Source: Symsagittifera roscoffensis (taxonomy: Eukaryota; Xenacoelomorpha; Acoela; Convolutidae). From it: a stretch of DNA of 64,000 nucleotides. Each line of letters opens with the position of its first letter. The first letter of the stretch is position 1. The translations under genes and the position numbers were made by a program. The notes beneath the pieces were generated by a model. It had not been told where the DNA came from. It did no database searches and worked only from the letters and a program-made list of their open reading frames with translations. The stretch is taken from positions 24,665,012 through 24,729,011 of the forward strand of contig NC_087066.1 of the NCBI RefSeq assembly GCF_963678635.1. Direction: 5' to 3'. Of this stretch, positions 53,596 through 62,329 are shown piece by piece.

Positions 53596-56210
53596 CGTGG
53601 GCTAAAAAAATTATTATTTTGAGACTGAAAAGCGGTGGTATGGGGTTGTTCTATAATTTGTTCATAAGTATTGTCATCTTGTGAGTGGTGTGGCATTATA
53701 TGTTGGATGGGACTTTGTGATATGGTTGGTCTAAAATTTTGATTATGTGTTATGGCTAAATTTCGAAAATTACGTGGGACTAGGGATAATGGATGGTTAT
53801 GTGGTAGGGGTGGTAACTGTGGTGCTGTTGGTATTGTGTCTACATTGTTATGTTCTTCGTCGTATGTGTTCTGTCTTGTTGCTATTTTTGTGTTATATTC
53901 TTTTATTTGTGCGTCTAAAAGAATTTTGTTTATGGATGTAGAAAAGATTCCAAAAAATCCTGCAAATAGTATGCGTGCTACACTTGCTTGTCTATTGACT
54001 TGTGTGTGTATAGCACATGTGTTATAGATTCCTTTTAAGAGTGAAAAAAGAAATCCAATAAAGTTAAACATTGCGTATAAAATAGTCAATTTTTCTAAGA
54101 TGTAGTAGGGCCATCCTAGAAAATCAAGAATTTCATTCTTGAGTGTAACAAAGCTAAAAATATTGATAGGTGATATATCTTGGGGACGGTATTTTTCACC
54201 GTTTAGATATATATAATCTTTAATGTCTTTAAAATATCCGCTATAGTCTTGCGTATAGATGTCTGCAAATCCTGCGGTTTCGGCAAGTTTGCGTAAGTTT
54301 TGGTCAATTGATTGTCTTTGTATTGTGTCCATTTGTGTTAATAATTCCTGGAATTGTTGTGTTCTAATTTGATGTTGAATATCTGATTTTGAGTATATTC
54401 CTATTGATTGTAAGTCTATATTTGGGTTTCGAGCGATAGCGCGAATGCTTTCTGGTGAAAATTTTTTGAGTGATTGCATTAATGTGGGATATGGGGTGAG
54501 AAGGTAATATTTATCTTCATCAGGGTTTAGTTGTACTACGTTGTGGCTATTTTCTGATCAACATGGGACTGCGGTATCCCAGAAATAGGTTCTTCGTGAA
54601 AGTGTGTCAACGAAATGTACCTTATTCTTATAAAAGATAGGGATTCTTTTATAGCATCGTTTATCTTCAAAAACGTATAGTGGTGATACTTTTTTAGTAC
54701 AAGTATAAAACCATAAGATGTTTCCTTCATAGTCTAAAAAATTTGATCTATTTCCTGATAGTAAATATCCTGCGTAGGGTATTTTTAATACTGCTAGTGC
54801 AAGTGATTGTAATATTTGTGTTCTTTCTAATTCGCATAGTTGGTGTAGTGTTTCTAATTCGGAGAGTGACATTTCTTGAAAAATTCGGCTAATCGTGTAT
54901 TCTATTTTCATATCTAAGTGAATATCATAGTGGATATTACCAAAATATGTACTATTCATTAGTGATAGTTCTTGTAAACGTGTGCTTTGATCGTCTTGGG
55001 GCTTTAAATGTCCACCAGGTTGACCTGTATTCTTTTGAAAATTAACTGGTATATATGATGTTCCTTCATTTAGGGGATGACTTGTGGCGTATGGGTCGAC
55101 TTTTATTTTTCCAGTGGTCATGTCGAATCCATTTTCGTATTCAACTAATATTTCAGAGTATTGTGTTTTGTGAAGTGGGTTTCTGTATTTACATGCAAGT
55201 TCTGTTTCTTGATATATTTGAAAACGTGTTAATTTATTTTCTATATTATGAATGTTTCTAAAATTAGAACTTATTTTTCGTAATGGATTTACTTGTTCAT
55301 ATAGTATTGATTGTATAAAATATTTTTCGTGAAATTTTATCATACGAGCGTGTATTTTTGCTACTTGAAATGTTGTACATGTGTCTTCTGGGAACCAAAC
55401 AATTGTTGCTTGTGTTCTTGTTGTAGGGTCACAATAGCCTTGGTCGTTTTTACAAGGTAATCTAATTCCTTGATAGATCATTGTGTTGTCTGATAAATCT
55501 CGTGTGAGTTGTATTTTTTCGAGTTGTATTTTCCAATCGAAAAACATTATTTCTTGGTATCCTTTATTTTTTGTGTCTGCTTTGCAGTTTGATGGGTCAT
55601 TTATACCAATGTGTGGTATCCAGTGTTTATCGTGCATGTCATAGGTTAATCGTCCGTGTGCGCCGTTATATGGGTATTTTTCATCTAATTTTATATGTCC
55701 TTAATATCTTTCAAGTTCTGCTTGATGTACAGAATCTGAAAAAACTTGGAAATAGACTAACTTTCTATCTGTGTTTTTATTTTTTGTGATATTTAGTCGG
55801 AGTAACTCGTTTTTACAATCTTCGGGATTGAGATGTAAAAGTCGTTCTATATTACTCTGGTAGAATGATTCATGGTCAAGTCGGTTTTTATTTCCGTTTG
55901 AGACTTGTGAACAATGTACTTTCTTTTCAGAAAATGTTGCTGTGAATTTATATCCTATAACTGTAGTTGCTCGGGCTTTTGAATAAAGTGTTGCTATTAC
56001 ATTTGTAGTTTCTATGGCTTGGGGTTCTGTTTCGCATTGTGATACTTGATTTATTGCATACTTGTGTAGTGTTTTTTGTTCGTTTTCTTCACAATCGTAA
56101 TGTGTTACTAATAAATCTTGGGGTCCTGTGCGGGGAGAAGGGTTTATGTTTTGATTTGAGATTACTAGAAAAAGGAGTTGGAAAAAAATTAATAATTTTA
56201 GATTATACAT
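53592..56210 (-). CDS. env: Env-E envelope glycoprotein (two in-frame stops)
   Basis: One reading frame of about 872 codons from ATG 56,210 to TGA 53,592, interrupted by TAA at 55,701-55,703 and TGA at 54,558-54,560. It begins with a hydrophobic signal peptide. The ectodomain has many paired cysteines, among them an N-terminal YDC, VSQC and HCSQ. A long hydrophobic membrane segment lies near 54,020-54,130, and a Pro/Gln/His-rich tail of about 90 residues follows. Spacing of the first cysteines resembles the glycoproteins of chuvirus-like viruses and of other env-carrying invertebrate retroelements; this is an inference from memory. It would act in membrane fusion and particle entry. In this copy it is probably inactive unless the stops are read through. 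Confidence 0.75.
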
Positions 56211-57220
56211 GTGTATGATAATCCTGAGTATGGGTTATAAAATGTGATGTAACCAATTGTCTTTTTGGTATATCTGTCGTATTTATATATTACTTCAGTG
56301 GTTATAAATGGTGGTGGTAGTGATTGAGCTGTTATGTTTGGTGGGTTTAATGGGTAGGGATGTTGAGTAATGTTGTTTAATTTAACTGTGATTTCAAACT
56401 TTAATTGTAAACTGTTTTGTTGGAGTATTTGGATATTGTGATTACGGATATCGTCGTGAATGTCTTGTCGGTATTGTAATCTATTAAGTGCCCAGTTGTG
56501 AAGGCGATTACTTTCTAGATGTTGTCCAAATAATGGTGGAGGGGCTGTAAATGTATTCCAATCTAGTCTTAAAGGGATATTTGTTGATGATTGTTCTCGA
56601 TATCTGGCGTCGAGATTATTTGGAAAATTTAAGTTAAAAGGTGGTGGTGAAGTCTGGCTTATTGATGGTGTTGATGGTAGTGATAATGTTTCTGGTAGTG
56701 ATGAGGATGTTGTTGTATCCGTAGAAATATCTATTGGATCATTGACTAAATTTAATTCACCTTGTGTAAATGAATGTGTTGTCCAATATGGTAGTCGTGA
56801 TGCCTGGTTTGGGGGGTTAAAGGGATTTTCACGTATTTGTTCAGATGGGGATTGAGGTATGTCAAAATGAACTCGGGGAGTTTGAAAATTTCTGTTTCGT
56901 CGAGGATGTATAATTTGTCTATTTATTTCGACTGTATTTTGGTTTTGACTAGGATTTCTTATTCTACTTAATTCTTGTGGTAGTGTTGGGTATAAGTTAT
57001 ATGTTGGTTCGCTTAGAGGTGCTTGTCGTTGAACTGGTTCTAGTGGTTCTGATAAACGAGCGTGTCGTTCTTCAAAAGTGTATGGGTTATCTTGAAAGGA
57101 AATTCGTGTAGATGTTTGAGAATTTTGGGTAGTTGAAGGTGTTGTTGGATTATCTTGGGATGATGTCGGTGAAGACTGACTTTGTGACTGTTGGGTAGCA
57201 ATTTTTGATAGCTTTTTGGT
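56198..57220 (-). CDS. Env-E hidden frame without ATG, 340 codons, unknown
   Basis: Open from just after TAG (57,221-57,223) to TAA (56,198-56,200) with no methionine anywhere. The first two thirds are rich in Gln, Ser, Thr and Pro (QQSQSQSSPTSSQDNPTTPS). The last third looks structured (LESNRLHNWALNRLQYRQDI). Its end overlaps the envelope ATG by 13 bases. With a pyrimidine run before the TAG it could be an exon entered by splicing (CTTTTTCACTAAAAGAATAG/A). It cannot simply be reached by frameshift from the small frame upstream, because that frame stops six bases earlier and this one has the TAG. Codon pattern and length argue for a real coding sequence. Confidence 0.65.
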   Translation of the reverse strand, partial: TKKLSKIATQQSQSQSSPTSSQDNPTTPSTTQNSQTSTRISFQDNPYTFEERHARLSEPLEPVQRQAPLSEPTYNLYPTLPQELSRIRNPSQNQNTVEINRQIIHPRRNRNFQTPRVHFDIPQSPSEQIRENPFNPPNQASRLPYWTTHSFTQGELNLVNDPIDISTDTTTSSSLPETLSLPSTPSISQTSPPPFNLNFPNNLDARYREQSSTNIPLRLDWNTFTAPPPLFGQHLESNRLHNWALNRLQYRQDIHDDIRNHNIQILQQNSLQLKFEITVKLNNITQHPYPLNPPNITAQSLPPPFITTEVIYKYDRYTKKTIGYITFYNPYSGLSYTCII

Positions 57221-57228
57221 CTATTCTT

Positions 57229-57417
57229 TTAGTGAAAAAGTTTATGTTTATTATAGTATTCTTCTAAGAAAAGAATTAGGAGGATTGTTGCTAGAGCGAA
57301 TGTGATGATTGCTTTCTTTATACATTTGCATATGGTCAAAATGAGGGATGATAGAAATGTTATGAAAATTACAAATAGTAGAAAAATATCAGTTCTACTG
57401 AAAATAGTTCGTATCAT
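57229..57417 (-). CDS. Env-E small membrane protein 2, 62 codons
   Basis: The ATG at 57,417 overlaps the stop of the preceding frame as ATGA. Almost the whole protein is hydrophobic, with two likely membrane helices separated by a basic turn (CKCIKK). No homologue recognised. It could be a viroporin-like or signal-anchor protein, an inference from composition only. Confidence 0.55.
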   Translation of the reverse strand: MIRTIFSRTDIFLLFVIFITFLSSLILTICKCIKKAIITFALATILLILFLEEYYNKHKLFH

Positions 57418-57644
57418 TTAGACAAGTTGTATGAATCGTACCTGTGGATATAATCAAGGGTTTTTGAAAGTTGGAGAAATAGTTCGAATATAGTGTAGAA
57501 AATTAAAAAAACATTACAAAAAATGATAAAGATTATTAGAAAAGATTCAAGGATATCAAAAAGAAATATTATGAAAGTTTCAAGTATCGTAAAAAATTGT
57601 TTGAGGTTTGTGATAATTTTTGTGACTGTTTGATAAAAGAGCAT
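57414..57644 (-). CDS. Env-E small membrane protein 1, 76 codons
   Basis: The ATG at 57,644 starts a Phe/Ile/Leu-rich protein with one long or two short membrane helices (IIFLFDILESFLIIFIIFCN) and a polar C-terminus. It ends in an ATGA overlap with the next small frame, so the pair appears to be translated together. No family recognised. Confidence 0.55.
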   Translation of the reverse strand: MLFYQTVTKIITNLKQFFTILETFIIFLFDILESFLIIFIIFCNVFLIFYTIFELFLQLSKTLDYIHRYDSYNLSK

Positions 57645-58237
57645 TTAAGAAATGACTTCTTGATCGAATATTTTTTGTTGTTTGGGGCAATTTTCAAGTG
57701 TGGTCGGATTATTTATTAGATTTTTGACAAGTGGGTTGAGTTTTGTAAAAAATTGTTGGGGGCAATTTTTATGGTGATCGGGAGGTCTTCTTTGTCTTTA
57801 TTTTCATTTGTCAAATGATCTGGGGTATTTTTGAGATTTTTATACTTTAGGCTAAATAAAATGGTTGTTCTTTTACTTTAGGCTAATTTAACATATTTGT
57901 TTGGGGGGTATTTGAGGGCTGAGTTGGGGAAATATTGTTGATCTTTGGTTTATTAGATAAGGGAGGGTTATGATATTATGGTGATATTTATTTTAGTTGT
58001 CAAGTTGGAGTGGTTTGCTTATTTTTGACCTGGAGGTCGTAAAGTGATAGTTATAGATATGCCTGGAGTTTAATATCGTTCGTCTAGTTGGTTTGTGTTA
58101 GAGTTAGAGAAGGTGATGGATTGGGTGAATCCTATTGGCTAATTATGAACTAGAATCGCTGCGTGTTTGTCAGCATGTTATTTTGAAAAATGAAAGTGTA
58201 AAATGTTTCAGAGGTGCAAAGATTATTAAATGTAGAA
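57645..58237 (-). other. Env-E spacer between pol and the small membrane frames
   Basis: About 590 bases without an open frame on the coding strand. It contains a direct repeat TACTTTAGGCTAA (57,843 and 57,878). It could hold a subgenomic promoter or splice sites for the downstream genes, but I see none with confidence. Confidence 0.45.
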
Positions 58238-58894
58238 TTAAAGTTGTTTTTGAAATTCAACTTTCTTTAATATTTTAGATTGTGGGATGAATAATTTATA
58301 ATTTTTACGTGGTTGATTTCTAAGTCGTGAAGACTCTCTATGTTCTGATTTGGCGATTTGTTCTTGGGGTATTATTTGTTCTGTCATTTTTCTATTTTTT
58401 CTTTCTTTTTGAGATGTATTTTGATCTAGATTTTTTGTATTGTTTTTTGTGGTGTTTGATTTTGTATTTTGATTTCCGAGGTGAATATCATTTTGTTCCT
58501 TTGTTATGTTTTCCGTATGTGGGTCATTTTGAATAACTTTTAAACCTGTAAAAGAATATAATTGAGTTAGTTCGCGAAGTGCGTATTCTTTTGGATAATA
58601 AGGTAATAGGTTATTTCGGTGTTGAACGATTTCTTTTTTGTCTGAGTCGGTGATTTTATATGTGACATCAGTGGGTTTTGCAATTATTTGGTATGGTCCT
58701 TTACGAAGGGGTTGTAACTTTTTTGAAATTCCTTTTTGAGTATTAAAATTGGGTATTAAAACAAATGTTCCAATTTTTAAATCGGAGGCTGGTGTGAAGC
58801 GTGAATTTATTTGTTCATTAATATTTTGCCTTTGTAACAACTTTTTTGTTACTTTTTGATAAATTTCATTGTGTTTTTTATCTCTATTTAAAAT
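58238..58894 (-). CDS. pol: Env-E integrase C-terminal GPY/F module and Pol tail
   Basis: In frame with the main pol gene, directly after its TGA at 58,895-58,897. It carries the classical GPY/F module LQPLRKGPYQIIAKPTDVTY ... HRNNLLPYYP, which belongs to the integrase C-terminus, then a polar tail of about 110 residues. Without reading through the TGA the integrase would lack this module. The first in-frame ATG-like start lies at 58,840. Confidence 0.85.
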   Translation of the reverse strand: MLNRDKKHNEIYQKVTKKLLQRQNINEQINSRFTPASDLKIGTFVLIPNFNTQKGISKKLQPLRKGPYQIIAKPTDVTYKITDSDKKEIVQHRNNLLPYYPKEYALRELTQLYSFTGLKVIQNDPHTENITKEQNDIHLGNQNTKSNTTKNNTKNLDQNTSQKERKNRKMTEQIIPQEQIAKSEHRESSRLRNQPRKNYKLFIPQSKILKKVEFQKQL

Positions 58895-61800
58895 TCATTC
58901 GGTGTGTGTACCGGAGGCTAATTTAAGAATTTGTGGGTGATGAAAATGATCTTCATCGTGTGTATGTAATGGTAGGTTATAACAAATTGAGTCTTTATTT
59001 GGTTGACAATAACCTTGTGCGTTTTTATGAGAGTTTGCTGTGAACATTATTGGTTTGCGTGGCTTTTGGTTAAAAACCATTTCATGTGGTGACATTCCTA
59101 GAGTTGTCGTAATTTGTGAATTATATGCTAAGGGAAATAATTTTACATCTGCTGACCATTCGGTGTATCTTGTATCATTTCCATTGATGATACATCTGAG
59201 ATATTCTTGTAATGAACGGTTCATACCTTCGACTAAGCCGTTTGTCCAAGGTGCGTGAGATGTACGTGGTTTGTGTTTTATGTTATATAGATGACATAGT
59301 GTGATGATTTCATTATTTATGAATTCTGTACCGTTGTCTGTAACTAAAATTTCTGGTAGTCCGAATTTTGCTATCCAGTGTTCATAGAGTGTTGTGTAAG
59401 CGTAATAAGCGTTACAATGTGGTACTGGGTTAAGTGCTACATAATGTGTAAATGCGTCAACAATTACCATAATGTAGGAGTTTCCTTCGGATGAGGGTGA
59501 AATTGGTCCTTTAGTATCAAATGAGATACGATGGTTAAAGTACAAACTTTGTCCTTTAAAATCTTGTTTTTGTGCTATTTGTTTTTGATTTGGGTAAGGT
59601 TTATTTAGTTGACATACTATACAGTCATTGCATAGTACTTTTATCCAAATTGGTGCATTTGGGAAATAAAAGTTTTGTATAAAATTTGAATATGTTTTTT
59701 CTGATCCAGAGTGTCCTTTAATATTTTGTGTATGTGAAATATTAAAAGCTATGAGAATCATACTTAAAGGGAGACAGGGAACTGTAGATTCATTTAGTTT
59801 GTATTCTAGAAGGTCTGTGTTTTCGTTAATTGTTGTATTATTGAATTTTCGAAAATATCGGAGGAGTGTTTTGTTTCCTAGAATAGTTGAATCTGCTTTG
59901 ATAGGTTTAGTTTTATATTTGTGCCATGATTTCAGTTGTCGAATTACTGGGTCAAGGTTTTGATATTGTTTCATTGTTGAAATTGTAATTGTTTCTGTTG
60001 GGGGGAGAAAAATGTTTTCAATTTCTAATTTAGATAAGGGTATTGTATCAAGTGGGTCATGGAGGTCAAAAACTTGATTTATTATGTATTTTGAATCGTT
60101 TGTTTGTGGTCCTGATAAATTTATTTTATCAGTTAAATTTTCTTTTTCAATTAGTGGAAAATGGTCTTTTTTAGGCGGGTGTTGTTTTATTCTTTTTTGT
60201 TGGGTGTTATTTTTTATCCATTGTGAATATGGGATTGGTTTAAAAGTTGATGTTCCAAGTAGATCAACTTCATAGTGATTATTTTGACAATCTAAATAAA
60301 GTGGGAAATGTTGTAAATTATTTATTTGTGATTGTTCAACGTCAGTTTTTACTGCATATTTGCATTCTAGTCGGGGTGATGTTTCGTTTTCTGCAAGGTA
60401 GAATTTTATATTTTTGGGTATTTCAACTGTGGTTTTACGTGTAAGTAATTCAGGTGGCGTATTTCGTTTTAAGGTGTCTGGTAATGCAAGATTTTTTCCT
60501 GCGGTCCAAACTATATGTAAGTTTGGGAATTTCATTAAAATTAGTTGAACTCTATAAACTCGGTGGTTTGGATTAGACTTTTGTGTAAAAAGAAAGATGA
60601 TTGGTTTATGGTCTGTGAATAGAACTGTGGGATGTTTTGATCCAAGTATCAGAAATTCATATTCTGTTAGTGTATATATTATGGCTGTACATTCTCTCAT
60701 TAGAGTTGAGAGTCGTAGCTCTGCTTGAGTGAATAATCGAGAATTTGCTGATATGAGGTTCATTTTATTTGTACCATTATGTGATTGTAATAATGCTGCG
60801 CCGATGCCAAAGTTCGAAGCATCGCACATTGCATAAAATGGTTGATTTGAATCTGGAATTGTGTTTGAAATTTGTTCAGTTAGAAGTTTTTTAATTTCTT
60901 CAAATCGTGCTTGATGTTCTGTATTCCATTCAAAATTATTTTGTTGTCTAAGTATATTATAGAATGGTCGTAGATATAATTGCATTTTATAAACATATTT
61001 GCTTAAAAAGTTTAACATTCCAAGGAATTCTTGGATTTTCTTTTTATTTGTTGGTGGTTGGAGTTTTTGAATAGCGTCTATACGTGATTTCAATGGAGTG
61101 ATTGTTTTTCTTTCTATATTATGTCCTAAGAATTTAACTCTTGTCAAAAAGAAGTGTGATTTATCGGGGGCGGCCTTCAGATTTTCGTTCTGAAGTATTT
61201 GGTGATATTGTTCTAAAACATTGAACATTTCCTCTTTTGTCTGTGATTGCATAAAAACATCGTCTAAATAGGTGATTGCGTTTTTCTTGAGTATTAGTGG
61301 TCGAAAAGTTTTGCTCATAAAAGCTGAAAATGCTGCTGGTCCTATGGATATTCCATAGAATAAGCGGTTGAATTCGTATTGTTGGTTTCCAATAACAAAT
61401 TGTGTTAAGCGTCGTGATTGTTCTTCTAATGGCATTTGATTATATGCACTATTCATATCTGCGGTTGTAAAGTATTTTCCGTTTATTTTTGTTAAAATAA
61501 CTTGTATTGGTTCAATGGGCCAATTACACTTTGATTCATCTATGAGTGAGTTGAGGTATCTAGCATCGAGAACAATTTTTAATGATTCTCCTTTGGCTAG
61601 AATGATAACAAGGTTGATAAATGTGTTGCCTTTTGGTTGTTCTTCTTTGTTTACTGGTGATATAATGTTGTATTGTTCTAAAATGTCGAGTAATTTGTTC
61701 ACTTTATCGTGTAAGTGAATTGGTACTTTACTTGCTCTTTGTTTTTTGAAAACTGCGTCTGGTTTTAATGGGAGATGTAGTGATGAGCTGATTTTGCCAA

Positions 61801-62287
61801 CATCAAATTTGGATGTTGCATAGACTGATGAATATTTAATTAGCTGTTTGGCTAGTTTTTCAAATTCGTTTTGTGTTATTTGTGAATGTTGGAAATTAAA
61901 CATTGTTAAAAATTTCTGTTGATTCTCTGTGTAGTTATTTATGTTGAATGTCGGTTTGAAATATGGGGTTTTTGTGAAATAATCCGTATTTCTGTTTTCG
62001 TTACTTATTATATTATTTATAGATAATTCTTCATTAAGAACTGTGGATTGGCAAATATCTAGTAATTGGAGTATATTATTTACACGATATGCTTTTTCGT
62101 GTATTGGTGATATTGTAGCGTTGGTTTCGCAATAGCCTAAAAGTCCTAAAGGTAATGTTACTTGGTAAGGTGTATTGTTGTATACATGTAAGGAAATAAT
62201 ATCTGAATTCGAGTTTTTCAAATATTTTATTGATGAGATTGTGATTTTGAAAAATTTATGAATAGGTTTGAATTCAAAATCTGACAT
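58895..62287 (-). CDS. pol: Env-E Pol: reverse transcriptase, RNase H, integrase
   Basis: 1130 codons from ATG 62,287. RT has TADMNSAYNQM and YLDD (about residue 338). RNase H has MCDASNFGIGAALLQ (about 487), RECTAII and FTDHKPI (about 557). A spacer of about 250 residues follows. The integrase zinc module (GHSGSEKTY ... CNDCIVC, about 855-895) comes before the DD35E core: FDTKGPI (about 922), VTDNGTEF (about 982) and LVEGMNR (about 1018), with 35 residues between the last two. All catalytic residues are intact. The frame is the same as gag-protease upstream (stop TAA at 62,330) and as the GPY/F segment downstream. It looks functional apart from the flanking stops. Confidence 0.95.
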   Translation of the reverse strand: MSDFEFKPIHKFFKITISSIKYLKNSNSDIISLHVYNNTPYQVTLPLGLLGYCETNATISPIHEKAYRVNNILQLLDICQSTVLNEELSINNIISNENRNTDYFTKTPYFKPTFNINNYTENQQKFLTMFNFQHSQITQNEFEKLAKQLIKYSSVYATSKFDVGKISSSLHLPLKPDAVFKKQRASKVPIHLHDKVNKLLDILEQYNIISPVNKEEQPKGNTFINLVIILAKGESLKIVLDARYLNSLIDESKCNWPIEPIQVILTKINGKYFTTADMNSAYNQMPLEEQSRRLTQFVIGNQQYEFNRLFYGISIGPAAFSAFMSKTFRPLILKKNAITYLDDVFMQSQTKEEMFNVLEQYHQILQNENLKAAPDKSHFFLTRVKFLGHNIERKTITPLKSRIDAIQKLQPPTNKKKIQEFLGMLNFLSKYVYKMQLYLRPFYNILRQQNNFEWNTEHQARFEEIKKLLTEQISNTIPDSNQPFYAMCDASNFGIGAALLQSHNGTNKMNLISANSRLFTQAELRLSTLMRECTAIIYTLTEYEFLILGSKHPTVLFTDHKPIIFLFTQKSNPNHRVYRVQLILMKFPNLHIVWTAGKNLALPDTLKRNTPPELLTRKTTVEIPKNIKFYLAENETSPRLECKYAVKTDVEQSQINNLQHFPLYLDCQNNHYEVDLLGTSTFKPIPYSQWIKNNTQQKRIKQHPPKKDHFPLIEKENLTDKINLSGPQTNDSKYIINQVFDLHDPLDTIPLSKLEIENIFLPPTETITISTMKQYQNLDPVIRQLKSWHKYKTKPIKADSTILGNKTLLRYFRKFNNTTINENTDLLEYKLNESTVPCLPLSMILIAFNISHTQNIKGHSGSEKTYSNFIQNFYFPNAPIWIKVLCNDCIVCQLNKPYPNQKQIAQKQDFKGQSLYFNHRISFDTKGPISPSSEGNSYIMVIVDAFTHYVALNPVPHCNAYYAYTTLYEHWIAKFGLPEILVTDNGTEFINNEIITLCHLYNIKHKPRTSHAPWTNGLVEGMNRSLQEYLRCIINGNDTRYTEWSADVKLFPLAYNSQITTTLGMSPHEMVFNQKPRKPIMFTANSHKNAQGYCQPNKDSICYNLPLHTHDEDHFHHPQILKLASGTHTE

Positions 62288-62329
62288 ATAAAATTTTTGT
62301 TTGTTTTGCTTTTTATCATATTGGTGAAC

